A stretch of DNA of 64,000 nt from CAZDBA01 sp965224765. GTDB lineage: Bacteria; Planctomycetota; Planctomycetia; Pirellulales; Pirellulaceae. Positions 25,970-33,598 of this stretch are shown here, one piece after another. Location of the stretch: the NCBI GenBank assembly GCA_965224765.1, contig CBDDAC010000029.1:868001-932000 (forward strand), in the 5' to 3' direction. The notes under the pieces are model-generated. The model was not told the DNA's origin. It ran no database searches and saw nothing but the letters and a program-made list of their open reading frames with translations. Position 1 is the stretch's first letter; the number at the start of each line of letters is the position of its first letter. The translations under genes were made by a program, and so were the position numbers.

Positions 25970-26533
25970 ATGGCTTTTCAATCGATGTCCCAAAATCGTC
26001 GTCAGTATTCTCGTCTTACCATCAATGGTGAACCCTCCACGATTGTTCTTCGTGGCTTGGAATATGAGTGTCAGTTGTTGGAGGAATCCATCGGCGGGCT
26101 CAAAATCGGAGGTGTGAAACTGCTCAACCTTGTGCGGGGAGAGCCGATTATTGTGAGCATCCGAGACGAAGAGTTTCTTGGCTGGAGTCGTAACGTTGAA
26201 CGAGTTGGAGACGGGACCTTTACGATTGGAATTGAGCGATCCAAGGGCGAGGAAACGGAAGCTTCGAAACGCATGTTGGTTAATACCTACATTGTGAATG
26301 AGGGCTACCACTTTATTTGCTACGCAACTTCGGCACGACGACAGGATTCCGTCGAAGTATGTCTGTGGGATCGTCATCAGTTAGTCGTGAAAGGGGAACA
26401 GCTTGTTTCTCTGACGGAACAGGATCGACAGAGGCAGTTAGGCAGCGCCGAATATTTATCCGTTGTTTCTGCCATTTACGGGAGGGATCCTGACTCAACG
26501 CTGCCAGAGCAAATTCTCAATTTCGAATTTTGA
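25970..26533 (+). CDS. PilZ-like domain protein
   Basis: The 187-residue protein begins with NRRQYSRL, matching the c-di-GMP-binding 'R-x-x-x-R' motif. The second motif, normally D/N-x-S-x-x-G, appears as EESIGGL at about residues 38-44, with Glu in place of Asp/Asn. The rest is beta-rich (FLGWSRNVERVGDGTFTIGI) with a polar C-terminal tail. It may bind c-di-GMP and act in motility or surface control, but the altered motif makes binding uncertain. It is a single gene on the + strand inside a leftward block. Confidence 0.65.
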   Translation: MAFQSMSQNRRQYSRLTINGEPSTIVLRGLEYECQLLEESIGGLKIGGVKLLNLVRGEPIIVSIRDEEFLGWSRNVERVGDGTFTIGIERSKGEETEASKRMLVNTYIVNEGYHFICYATSARRQDSVEVCLWDRHQLVVKGEQLVSLTEQDRQRQLGSAEYLSVVSAIYGRDPDSTLPEQILNFEF

Positions 26534-26643
26534 ATTTGCTCCGCATTCATTGTTGCCTAGCGGCAAATCCTACGGCGTGTAGGCTCGCCATCATTTGGAG
26601 CATGTGAATCCGTTTCGGATTACTGATTCTCTGCGGAAGTTGG

Positions 26644-28047
26644 TTACTTCTGCTGGAAGCTTTGCTCAAGTCGCTGGCTGATTTTTTTCAGGCCTTCTGC
26701 ATCCAGTTCACGTCCCGCATGGCTCAATGCGTCGTAGACCATTTTCTCTCGGGTTTCGGGTTTGCCCCAGCGATCGTTTGCCTCTTGGGACAATTTGTAT
26801 AGCGGGTCAAAGTAAAGGAACAGCTCGTCAGGTTTCACATTGGGAGCTCGCCAAACGCTGATCCCATTTTCCTGGTCGTAGTACTCATGCGAAGCTACGT
26901 GACGTTTTCCACCGCCTCCGGGAGCGTCACAGACAAAGGTTGGTGTGTTGAATCCAGCAGTGACGCCGCGGACTTGTTTTTCCAACTCGATGCCTTCACC
27001 CAATGTCGTACGCAAGTGCTCGCAACCAGGGACCATGTCGTGGATGTAAACGTAGTAAGGGCGAATGTTAATGTAGGACAGCTTTTTGGTCATCCCAACC
27101 ATGATGTCCATGTCACTGTTAACGCCTTCCTGCATAACGGCCTGGTTACGGACCAGTACATTTTCCGCGAACAACTTCTCCATGGCCAATCGACTCCACT
27201 CCGTGATCTCAATCGGAGAAGAGAAGTGGGTGTGGATGACAACTTGCTTGCCCATCTCACGACCTTTTCGATTGATGTCGAGAAATGCATCCATCCATTT
27301 TTCGTCAGTCGTGATTTTCATTGGCAAGATCGCGATGCCTTTGGTGGCATAGCGAATTCGACGAATATGATCGATTCCAAGTAGTCGCTCACCGATCAAC
27401 CGAATGTGTTTGCCAGTCATGTTGAATGCATCACCGCCGGAGATGACCACATCTTCGATTTGTGGAGTTTTCTCGATGTATTCAAAAGCGGCTTCCCATT
27501 TTGCGGCGTTGGCACCGTAGGTATCCTTCTCGACGTTCTCGGTGCTGCCTCCAATGATTCGACTGCGAGTACAGTAGGAGCAATAAACCGGGCAAGTGGT
27601 AAGCGGCAAGAATAAAACTTTGTCCGGGTAGCGGTGGGTCAGCATCGGCACTGGCGAATCAACGTCTTCGTAAAGTGAGTCGGCCAGATAGTAAGGGTGG
27701 TCGGGAAGCATCTGTGAAGCGATTGGCAGGAACTGCTTGCGAAGTGGGTCTTCGACAGGGTTGTCCCAGTCAAACAGTGCAAAAACGTATGGCGTGATAC
27801 GAATGTTCATCGGCGCAATTTTCAAGCCCGCTTCGATGTCAGCAATAAACTCATCACTGATCCGATGTTTCAAAACGTCTTTGACGTTGGATAACTTTCG
27901 GACCGCATTCTTGGATTGCCAATGATGATCCCCAAATTGTTCTCTTGTGATGCCTGCCCATTCAGGAATCTCTTTCCAGAATTCGTCATCACGAAAATTA
28001 CGATGTTCAAGTGAATGAGCGATAGATTTGGGGTTATATTGAATCAT
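26644..28047 (-). CDS. kamA: Lysine 2,3-aminomutase family radical SAM enzyme
   Basis: This 467-residue protein has the radical SAM cluster motif C-x3-C-x2-C in TTCPVYCSYCTRSR (Cys152, 156, 159), a PLP-dependent aminomutase core and the C-terminal FVCDAPGGGGKR region. It interconverts L-lysine and beta-lysine using S-adenosylmethionine, PLP and a 4Fe-4S cluster. Its length fits KamA rather than the shorter EpmB (EF-P modifying) enzymes. The genes for anaerobic lysine fermentation (kamDE, kdd, kce, kal) are not next to it. Beta-lysine may serve as an osmolyte or in modification; the nearby CoA-transferase and thiolase could process breakdown products, but this is uncertain. Confidence 0.88.
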   Translation of the reverse strand: MIQYNPKSIAHSLEHRNFRDDEFWKEIPEWAGITREQFGDHHWQSKNAVRKLSNVKDVLKHRISDEFIADIEAGLKIAPMNIRITPYVFALFDWDNPVEDPLRKQFLPIASQMLPDHPYYLADSLYEDVDSPVPMLTHRYPDKVLFLPLTTCPVYCSYCTRSRIIGGSTENVEKDTYGANAAKWEAAFEYIEKTPQIEDVVISGGDAFNMTGKHIRLIGERLLGIDHIRRIRYATKGIAILPMKITTDEKWMDAFLDINRKGREMGKQVVIHTHFSSPIEITEWSRLAMEKLFAENVLVRNQAVMQEGVNSDMDIMVGMTKKLSYINIRPYYVYIHDMVPGCEHLRTTLGEGIELEKQVRGVTAGFNTPTFVCDAPGGGGKRHVASHEYYDQENGISVWRAPNVKPDELFLYFDPLYKLSQEANDRWGKPETREKMVYDALSHAGRELDAEGLKKISQRLEQSFQQK

Positions 28048-28537
28048 GGCAAGACACTATTTTTAGGTGATTGTTGTTCTCATTTCATACCGCGAAAAAG
28101 ACACCGAAGACCACATCAATATGATGAAAAAATAGCTAAGGTTCATGGTGCTGGCATGGTTTGGCTTATTCTATTCCAGCAACTTCATCTGGACAGGCTA
28201 AATGCTTTCAGTTGGTTGGAAATCTTCTTCGTTTGTGCCGCAAATCGTCCTATTTGTTGAGTTGTTTTTCCCGTAAGGAAAGTACGCGACTCAACGCGTA
28301 GATTGGCATCTTTCGATCGATAGCAATTGGACTCCTTGGGGAGCGGCGTTGATCGATAGCACTAGAATTTTATCGTCCGCTTGTTCGCCTTTCACGAGTC
28401 GCAAAATGAAAATTCGAAAGTCGAGGATGCATAGACCTTTGCCTTTTCGCTCACTTGGATTCACGGCTTCCGGGCTCGGCAGCGGTCATAGTAATTTTTT
28501 GTAGCAATCTTTGCCGCGGAGCGGCTACTTCCAAGAG

Positions 28538-28557
28538 CCCCGGGTTTTAGTCCGGGG
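28538..28557. repeat. CCCCGG/CCGGGG hairpin
   Basis: CCCCGG at 28538-28543 and CCGGGG at 28552-28557 form a six-base-pair GC stem around GTTTTAGT. It resembles the compact intergenic hairpins common in planctomycete genomes; the latter point is from general knowledge. Confidence 0.7.
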
Positions 28558-28660
28558 TGCACGGGACCGTAACTTTATTAGGCGCGGCATCCGTTCGGTT
28601 TGGACAGCAGATGTGCTTGGAGTTCTGGACACTGCTCTGGCGTGCGTTGCTGTTGTAGCG

Positions 28661-28697
28661 CGGGCATGCTCACGCAAGCGTGAAGCATGGCACCCCT
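28661..28697. repeat. CATGCTCACGC palindrome
   Basis: CATGCTCACGC is followed by AAG and then CGTGAAGCATG, giving a stem of about 11 base pairs with one bulge and a short loop. Related half-palindromes with the same CATGCTC core occur at about 16872, 16980 and 53593. Confidence 0.7.
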
Positions 28698-28702
28698 GTT
28701 TT

Positions 28703-28769
28703 GGAAACCCGATGCGTGAGCGAGGACGAACCCGATTCGTCCTCGCTCACGCATCGGGTTACCATGGGT
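28703..28769. repeat. Large palindromic repeat (REPIN-like), intact copy
   Basis: The left arm GGAAACCCGATGCGTGAGCG and its continuation GAGGACGAA pair with TTCGTCCTCGCTCACGCATC and GGGTT on the right, giving a stem of about 28 base pairs around a short CCCGA loop. Copies with the same arms occur at 15168 (interrupted by the insertion sequence) and 47290. Confidence 0.9.
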
Positions 28770-28963
28770 GAACCTTCTGGGGCTTGCCTTGCACGCCGGG
28801 TTATCATGAACAGATCTTCGATTAAAAAGAATCACAGTCTCGAAGAGAGGGCCCTACGCGTTGGTTGGGGGTGGAAGGGCGTCGGGTTACGATGGACGAA
28901 CCTTCTGGGGCTTACCCGGCACGCCGGGTTACCATGAACAGGTCTGCAATAAAAAAATCACAG
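28754..28963. repeat. Two copies of an 80-odd-base repeat
   Basis: Units at about 28754-28838 and 28882-28963 share TCGGGTTAC-ATGG, GAACCTTCTGGGGCTT, CACGCCGGGTTA-CATGAACAG and an AT-rich end with AATCACAG. Their GGGTTACCATGG motif also follows the palindromic repeats at 14991 and 16730. Confidence 0.85.
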
Positions 28964-29005
28964 GAGACTAGGAAATCGCCGCTTGCTGGTACGAGAAGGA
29001 GCACT

Positions 29006-29704
29006 TTAGGCTTCCGCAAATTTTGGGATTTCAATCGCATTTTCGTAGTTGGAACCCTGGTAAATTCGTTGCACAAACACTCCAGGTAGGTGGACGTCCT
29101 CTGCCCGAATGTCACCCGGCTCAACCAGCTCTTCTACTTCAACGATCGAAATCCTGGCGGCCATCGCCATCAAAGGTGAGAAGTTGCGAGCAGTCTCTTG
29201 AAACCAGAGATTGCCCATCGTATCGCCGCGTTGGGCTTTGATGATCGCAAAGTCCGCATGCAGCGGGTATTCAAGCATGCAGGGGATATCGAATTCGCGT
29301 ACTTCTTTGCCTTCTGCGATTGGAGTACCCACTCCCGCTGGTGTGAAGAACGCACGGATGCCCATGCCGGCAGCTCGAATCCTTTCGCTGAAGGTTCCTT
29401 GAGGCACCAGGTTAACTTTGACTTCGCCGGCCAGCATTTGCGCCTCGAGATCAGGGTTCCCGCCTACATAACTACAGGTGGCCTCACTGATTTGCCGTTG
29501 TTTTAGGAGTAGCGCCAGCCCGCGCCCCGAGTTGCCAATGTTGTTGGAAATCGCGTGCACATTGTTGATGCCTCGAGCCACGATTTCATGGATGCAGTTT
29601 TCAGGGATGCCACATAAACCGAATCCTCCACTCATGAGTGAAATGCCATCGGTCAGGTCGTGCAGTGCGGCTTGGGCGTCGGTAAAAACTTTTGAATTGT
29701 TCAT
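29006..29704 (-). CDS. scoA: 3-oxoacid CoA-transferase subunit A
   Basis: About 232 residues from ATG 29704; a longer frame to 29764 would add twenty residues lying inside the upstream gene. The glycine loop MSGGFGLCGIPENCI, the SNNIGNSGRGLALLL segment and AGVGTPIAEGKEVREFDI are hallmarks of the alpha subunit of class I CoA transferases. It pairs with subunit B encoded at 25191-25835. The gene starts 14 bases after the HD-Pnk-type gene stop, so it may be co-transcribed with RNA-repair genes, an odd combination. Confidence 0.92.
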   Translation of the reverse strand: MNNSKVFTDAQAALHDLTDGISLMSGGFGLCGIPENCIHEIVARGINNVHAISNNIGNSGRGLALLLKQRQISEATCSYVGGNPDLEAQMLAGEVKVNLVPQGTFSERIRAAGMGIRAFFTPAGVGTPIAEGKEVREFDIPCMLEYPLHADFAIIKAQRGDTMGNLWFQETARNFSPLMAMAARISIVEVEELVEPGDIRAEDVHLPGVFVQRIYQGSNYENAIEIPKFAEA

Positions 29705-29718
29705 GTTCTCGTTGTAGT

Positions 29719-30858
29719 TTAAGTGACTGATTTTGTGAACGCCTGTGAAGAAAATTCGTGGCATTCTGCAGCACTCGGTGGATCCAACTTTTCAATCAGC
29801 CTCTCGATGACGGCGTCAGGAACCTTTGCCACCCTCTGCTGGTTTTGGGCAATCAGCGTCGGCAAATCTGGCTCGATGTAGACAATCTCGATTTTGGCCC
29901 CGTAGTCGGCGCCGATATCAATCCAGAGTTGCCGAATTTGGCGGGTCGTATTGGTGGCGTTGAGCACAAAGTCCTGATGGTTCCGGAGATGCTCTCGGCA
30001 TCGTTCTCGAGCAGCCTGGACGACTTGTCCTTGATTGTCGGTCGGTGAGATTTTCAGCTGTTTTCGAAACTCGTCCAGTGAAATGACTGGGGTTTCACTC
30101 CGATGTTCCTTTAACCAAGAGTCTTTTCCAGCTCCTGGAAGCCCGACCATAATGGTCATCTTGCAGCGATAGTCTTCATGCGGGGTATAGTGCAGGTTGT
30201 CGAGGCGTCCGCGGAAGAAAAGAAATCGCGCGTGTGAGTTGGTGAATTGGTAAGGTCGATCCAGGCACTGATTCTCCTCGGCAACCAGCTTCCAGAGGTT
30301 CAACGTGTCTTCGGAGTAGGGAGTGTCGGTGATCCGACCTCGCGTATCGGCCAGGGCAAACAAATAGAGCAGACGATGGTCGACATACCAGGATAGTTTG
30401 ATCAATTCCCGTTGCGGTGATTCTTGCTTTTCCAAGTAGGGGGGCCGGCCGTGAAACAGGACCAGGCGACATATTTCTTCTCGCGTTTTGAAATCGCAAC
30501 CGAGTTCCATTAAGACTCGTCTTGCAATGCGAGTTCCAAACTGCGCATGCTTGGGCGAGCGAATTCGATTGGTACCTTCTTCGACGCGCGTCGTCGCGGG
30601 CTTGCCCGAGTCATGGAAAATAGCCGTCAGCAGAAGCTTGATCTGTGATTGACGCGGCAGTCCTGACCATTCATCGAGCTTGAAAAGCTCTTGGCAAACC
30701 ATTTGAGTGTGAGTCCATACGTCGCCTTCGGCATGCCAGCCCGGGTCTTGCTGGCAACTTGCCATGTCACGAGCCCAGGTTTGCTGGTCTGCCCATTGAA
30801 GGATGTCAGAGTCTTCGGATGTTGACAGGATCGACCATTTGGGTAGTGAAGCATTCAT
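29719..30858 (-). CDS. HD-Pnk-type RNA/DNA end-healing enzyme (HD phosphohydrolase + P-loop 5'-kinase)
   Basis: This 379-residue protein has two parts. The HD domain has His50, the HD pair His82-Asp83 in FHDSGKP, and Asp171 in ALADTRGR. The P-loop kinase domain has Walker A GLPGAGKDS at 239-247, then ISLDEFRKQL and NATNTTRQIR. The same order is seen in the HD-Pnk enzyme known from Runella slithyformis, where the HD domain removes 2',3'-cyclic or 3' phosphates and the kinase phosphorylates 5'-OH ends. Its ATG overlaps the stop of an RNA ligase gene (30855-30858), so healing and sealing steps are coupled. Substrate (RNA, tRNA or DNA) is not known. Confidence 0.87.
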   Translation of the reverse strand: MNASLPKWSILSTSEDSDILQWADQQTWARDMASCQQDPGWHAEGDVWTHTQMVCQELFKLDEWSGLPRQSQIKLLLTAIFHDSGKPATTRVEEGTNRIRSPKHAQFGTRIARRVLMELGCDFKTREEICRLVLFHGRPPYLEKQESPQRELIKLSWYVDHRLLYLFALADTRGRITDTPYSEDTLNLWKLVAEENQCLDRPYQFTNSHARFLFFRGRLDNLHYTPHEDYRCKMTIMVGLPGAGKDSWLKEHRSETPVISLDEFRKQLKISPTDNQGQVVQAARERCREHLRNHQDFVLNATNTTRQIRQLWIDIGADYGAKIEIVYIEPDLPTLIAQNQQRVAKVPDAVIERLIEKLDPPSAAECHEFSSQAFTKSVT

Positions 30859-31592
30859 GACCAGATATCCGCAGATTCGCTCAGTTGATTAGGAATCATT
30901 TTTTCATATTGCCAGTGCGAACTCTGTTTGACCTTTTCCGTAAACTCGGGGCGAACGAATTTCGCTCTGGCAGTCACGGTGCCCGCAGACTCGGTGCGCA
31001 GGTAAACGCCTTCCATGATCGCGTCTGTTCGGCTTGACAAGGGATTTTCAAATTGAGAATCGAACTGGCTGGTTGAAATCAATGCTAGAAGTTCGTTTAG
31101 ACAAATGGCTCCACGGTGAATCACTGGAACGGTTTCAATTCCGGTGCCCGAAAGCAGGTCCAACCGCCGTTCCAGATCCAAAAAGACTTGCTCTTGTTTG
31201 TCGAAAATGTCAAACTCAAAAAAGTAGTGAGGGAGTTGGCGATAGAAAATCGAATGTTTGGCGTAAAGCCACTCACCGTACATCAGAAATCGCTGCCCAA
31301 GAATTCGCTCGAACGTCGTTCGCTTGGTCGTCGCCCATTGTTTGAATAAATCGTATTGGGGATGCATTCCGGCGGTGATCTCATGTCCTCGGCATTGAAG
31401 GACAAGACGACCGTCAGTCATGTGAATCCCAACGTTGGTGCCGTCCAGCTTCTCTTCGACGACCAGTGACTCATCGTCCAGAATTCGCGATGTATCAGCG
31501 CTGCCCAGTTGCTTGTCGTCAGAAGTGCCTTCGGATCCTGCAAGGTGTGGGGTTCGCGGATACTTGAAGAAATCGCCTTGTGTTATGCCCAT
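30855..31592 (-). CDS. ATP-dependent RNA ligase-like nucleotidyltransferase
   Basis: The ligase motif I is VVEEKLDGTNVGI, with the lysine that takes AMP at residue 48 of the ATG 31592 form. Later motifs include FLMYGEWLYAKHSIFY (motif III-like), EGVYLRTE (motif IV) and RAKFVRPEF (motif V). The frame remains open to a GTG at 31688, which would add 32 residues. The ATG form is preferred because the sequence FFKYPRTPHLAGSEG then lies near the N-terminus, as I recall for relatives. It seals 5'-phosphate to 3'-OH ends produced by the coupled HD-Pnk-type enzyme. No ribosome site is obvious for either start. Confidence 0.85.
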   Translation of the reverse strand: MGITQGDFFKYPRTPHLAGSEGTSDDKQLGSADTSRILDDESLVVEEKLDGTNVGIHMTDGRLVLQCRGHEITAGMHPQYDLFKQWATTKRTTFERILGQRFLMYGEWLYAKHSIFYRQLPHYFFEFDIFDKQEQVFLDLERRLDLLSGTGIETVPVIHRGAICLNELLALISTSQFDSQFENPLSSRTDAIMEGVYLRTESAGTVTARAKFVRPEFTEKVKQSSHWQYEKMIPNQLSESADIWS

Positions 31593-31924
31593 TGGGTATT
31601 TGCTCAGTAAAAACGCATTGGGCACAAAGTCTAGCCGCAGATTCGCCGTATTGGCGAATGGGACCTTAGGCCGGTTTGCGTTGGACACTCGATATTGAAA
31701 AAAGGTTCGCTACACAGAAGTTGAACGTGCATCCATCGTCTTCTGAGGATTGAGGGATTTGTTCTGCAGTGAATCGGCGGAGTTGTTGCCCCGAGCTCAA
31801 TTGAATTGCCTTGGCAAGTATTCGCTGATCAAGCCATCTTCAAGCTGAACTTGCCAGTTTTCTGAGAAAGAGAATTAATGATTGTCATTGGTGACTTCAA
31901 AATGCTGACCATCGACCGTTGGCG
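31593..31924. other. Intergenic region
   Basis: About 330 bases separate the ligase from the TPR membrane protein gene upstream. The left third could encode an N-terminal extension of the ligase if its GTG at 31688 is used. No repeats or structures were noted; the promoter of the RNA-repair genes is expected here. Confidence 0.5.
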
Positions 31925-33598
31925 CTATGAATGAAATGTCGATTTGCGAAGCGGACCGTTTCTCATGGATTGACGCAATCCACTCTTCGTTTTCATGCAA
32001 AATGAATCGTGTCGAAACGAAGCCTGGCAGTAAAGTGTATTGCCTTCGGTTGATTGAAATCTGATTTGGGAAAGTTGTTCAGTATCGCTTTTGAGTTCCT
32101 CTTTCGAAATCCATTGTCCGGAAGTCGTGGGTTGATCGTCGAGACCCAGCGGCGGAATCGAGCTGATTTTTCGGTTAGTTTCGTCGATGAATTTGGCGGG
32201 AGAAACGACTGCGCTATAAATGACCGTTGCCGCAACTAGCAAGAAGATGCCAAGCATTACCGCAATCAACGAGCCGCCAACGACCCATGTCAATTTTGCA
32301 GTTTGGGTCCCCTTGCGGGGATTTGCCATCGCGAGAAAGTTGACTCCAAATTGACTTGCAATCGCCAGCAACAAGAATGGTACATCCGCCATCAATCCCA
32401 CAATTTCCAACGCGCGTCCGATTGCTCCACCGATGAGTAAGTTGCCAAACATGCCAATCAAGAAAATGCTGCCCAAAATCATGAGTGTCAAGATGAGCAA
32501 TCCGTGTACGGCTCTTGGCCAGCCTTCGTCAGATGCATAGTAGGATGACAAAGCAGGGATCGTTAGCGCCGAGGACAACGCAACCGAAAGCCAATTGTAA
32601 CTACCTGCAAACATCCACCCCAACAAGCAAATCACTGTCGACAATAAAGCAAGACCGACCCAGGTCGACGTTCTCGTTTCTTCTCGAGACAGTACCATCC
32701 TGCCAAACTTGCTAGTTCGCAACAGCAAGTTGAACAGTGGCATCGCAACCCAAGTCATCAGGACAAAACCCAGGTACAGACCGATGATCGGCAGCAGAAC
32801 CCATTTGAGGCCGGGGTTTGCCTTCAGTAGCGACATGCAGATTCGAAATCCGACATAGCCACCGAGGACAATCCCCATCAAGTACTTTCCTTTTAATTGA
32901 CCGCAAAAGAGCAGCCAGCTCAAAAAGATACGATAGATAAAGAACTGCCCCTTCATCGCTTCGACGACACCGGTTCGCGCGTATTCCATTTCTGGCTGCA
33001 GTCGTAGGGCTTCCTTGAAATGGGGAAGTGCCTGTTTGGCTTGACCTTGATGGAGTAATTCCCAGCCCATGTTCGCGTGTGAGAATGCATCGTCCGGAGC
33101 ATGCTGGAGTGTCGAATTAATCGATGCTCCAGCTTCGTCACGTCGCCCCAATTTGGTTAGCGCAATAGCGCGAAAATTGGAACATGCGACGTGTTCAGGA
33201 TCAAGTTCCAGACCATGTTCTGCACACTCGATTACCTGCTGCCAGTTTTTGTTTTGTATCTCGATGATTGCCACATGCGCATAATAGTCCGCATTGTATG
33301 GATCGATCTGAATCGCCTGCAGAATCTCAGTTTTGGCTTTTTTCAGATCTCCTCGCTCCAGGCTGACTACCGAAGCCGCGTAGAAACTGTATGGCGAATC
33401 GGGCGCAAGACTAATCGCATTGGCAGCGGCTTCTTCCGCTTTGGCGTATTGCTTCGTGCTCGACAAACAAATTGCCAACAGCGACATTGCGTAGGCATCG
33501 TTGGGATCAGTTAGTAGCGCCTGTTGAAGTTCTTCGATCGCCTGATCAAATCGTTCCTGCTGGAGCAACATCAAGGCGCGTTGTAGGTTTGGGTTCAT
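31925..33598 (-). CDS. TPR-repeat membrane protein
   Basis: The 557-residue protein has about six tetratricopeptide repeats in residues 1-210 (for example QERFDQAIEELQQALLTDP and GQAKQALPHFKEALRLQP). These are followed by about eight membrane helices (215-470) and a polar C-terminal tail rich in Ser and Lys. The TPR part should face the cytoplasm and bind a partner. Its ATG overlaps the stop of the AAA+ gene (33595-33598), and that protein has TPRs as well, so the two probably work as a unit at the membrane. The membrane part was not assigned to a family. Confidence 0.8.
   Translation of the reverse strand: MNPNLQRALMLLQQERFDQAIEELQQALLTDPNDAYAMSLLAICLSSTKQYAKAEEAAANAISLAPDSPYSFYAASVVSLERGDLKKAKTEILQAIQIDPYNADYYAHVAIIEIQNKNWQQVIECAEHGLELDPEHVACSNFRAIALTKLGRRDEAGASINSTLQHAPDDAFSHANMGWELLHQGQAKQALPHFKEALRLQPEMEYARTGVVEAMKGQFFIYRIFLSWLLFCGQLKGKYLMGIVLGGYVGFRICMSLLKANPGLKWVLLPIIGLYLGFVLMTWVAMPLFNLLLRTSKFGRMVLSREETRTSTWVGLALLSTVICLLGWMFAGSYNWLSVALSSALTIPALSSYYASDEGWPRAVHGLLILTLMILGSIFLIGMFGNLLIGGAIGRALEIVGLMADVPFLLLAIASQFGVNFLAMANPRKGTQTAKLTWVVGGSLIAVMLGIFLLVAATVIYSAVVSPAKFIDETNRKISSIPPLGLDDQPTTSGQWISKEELKSDTEQLSQIRFQSTEGNTLYCQASFRHDSFCMKTKSGLRQSMRNGPLRKSTFHS

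Larger units (their letters stand above)
28048..29005. other. Repeat cluster between aminomutase and CoA-transferase A
   Basis: No gene is supported in these 958 bases. The left third should hold the aminomutase promoter. The rest holds a CCCCGG/CCGGGG hairpin, a CATGCTCACGC-type palindrome, a full REPIN-like palindrome and two copies of an 80-odd-base unit, all listed separately. Small frames here carry peptides like TRRVSEDE or MRERGR, which are translations of the repeats. Confidence 0.7.

Noticed and set aside
28578..29089. Several 60-90-codon frames with peptides such as TRRVSEDE or MRERGR
   Set aside because: These are translations of palindromic dispersed repeats, with the same peptides appearing on both strands and at other copies.
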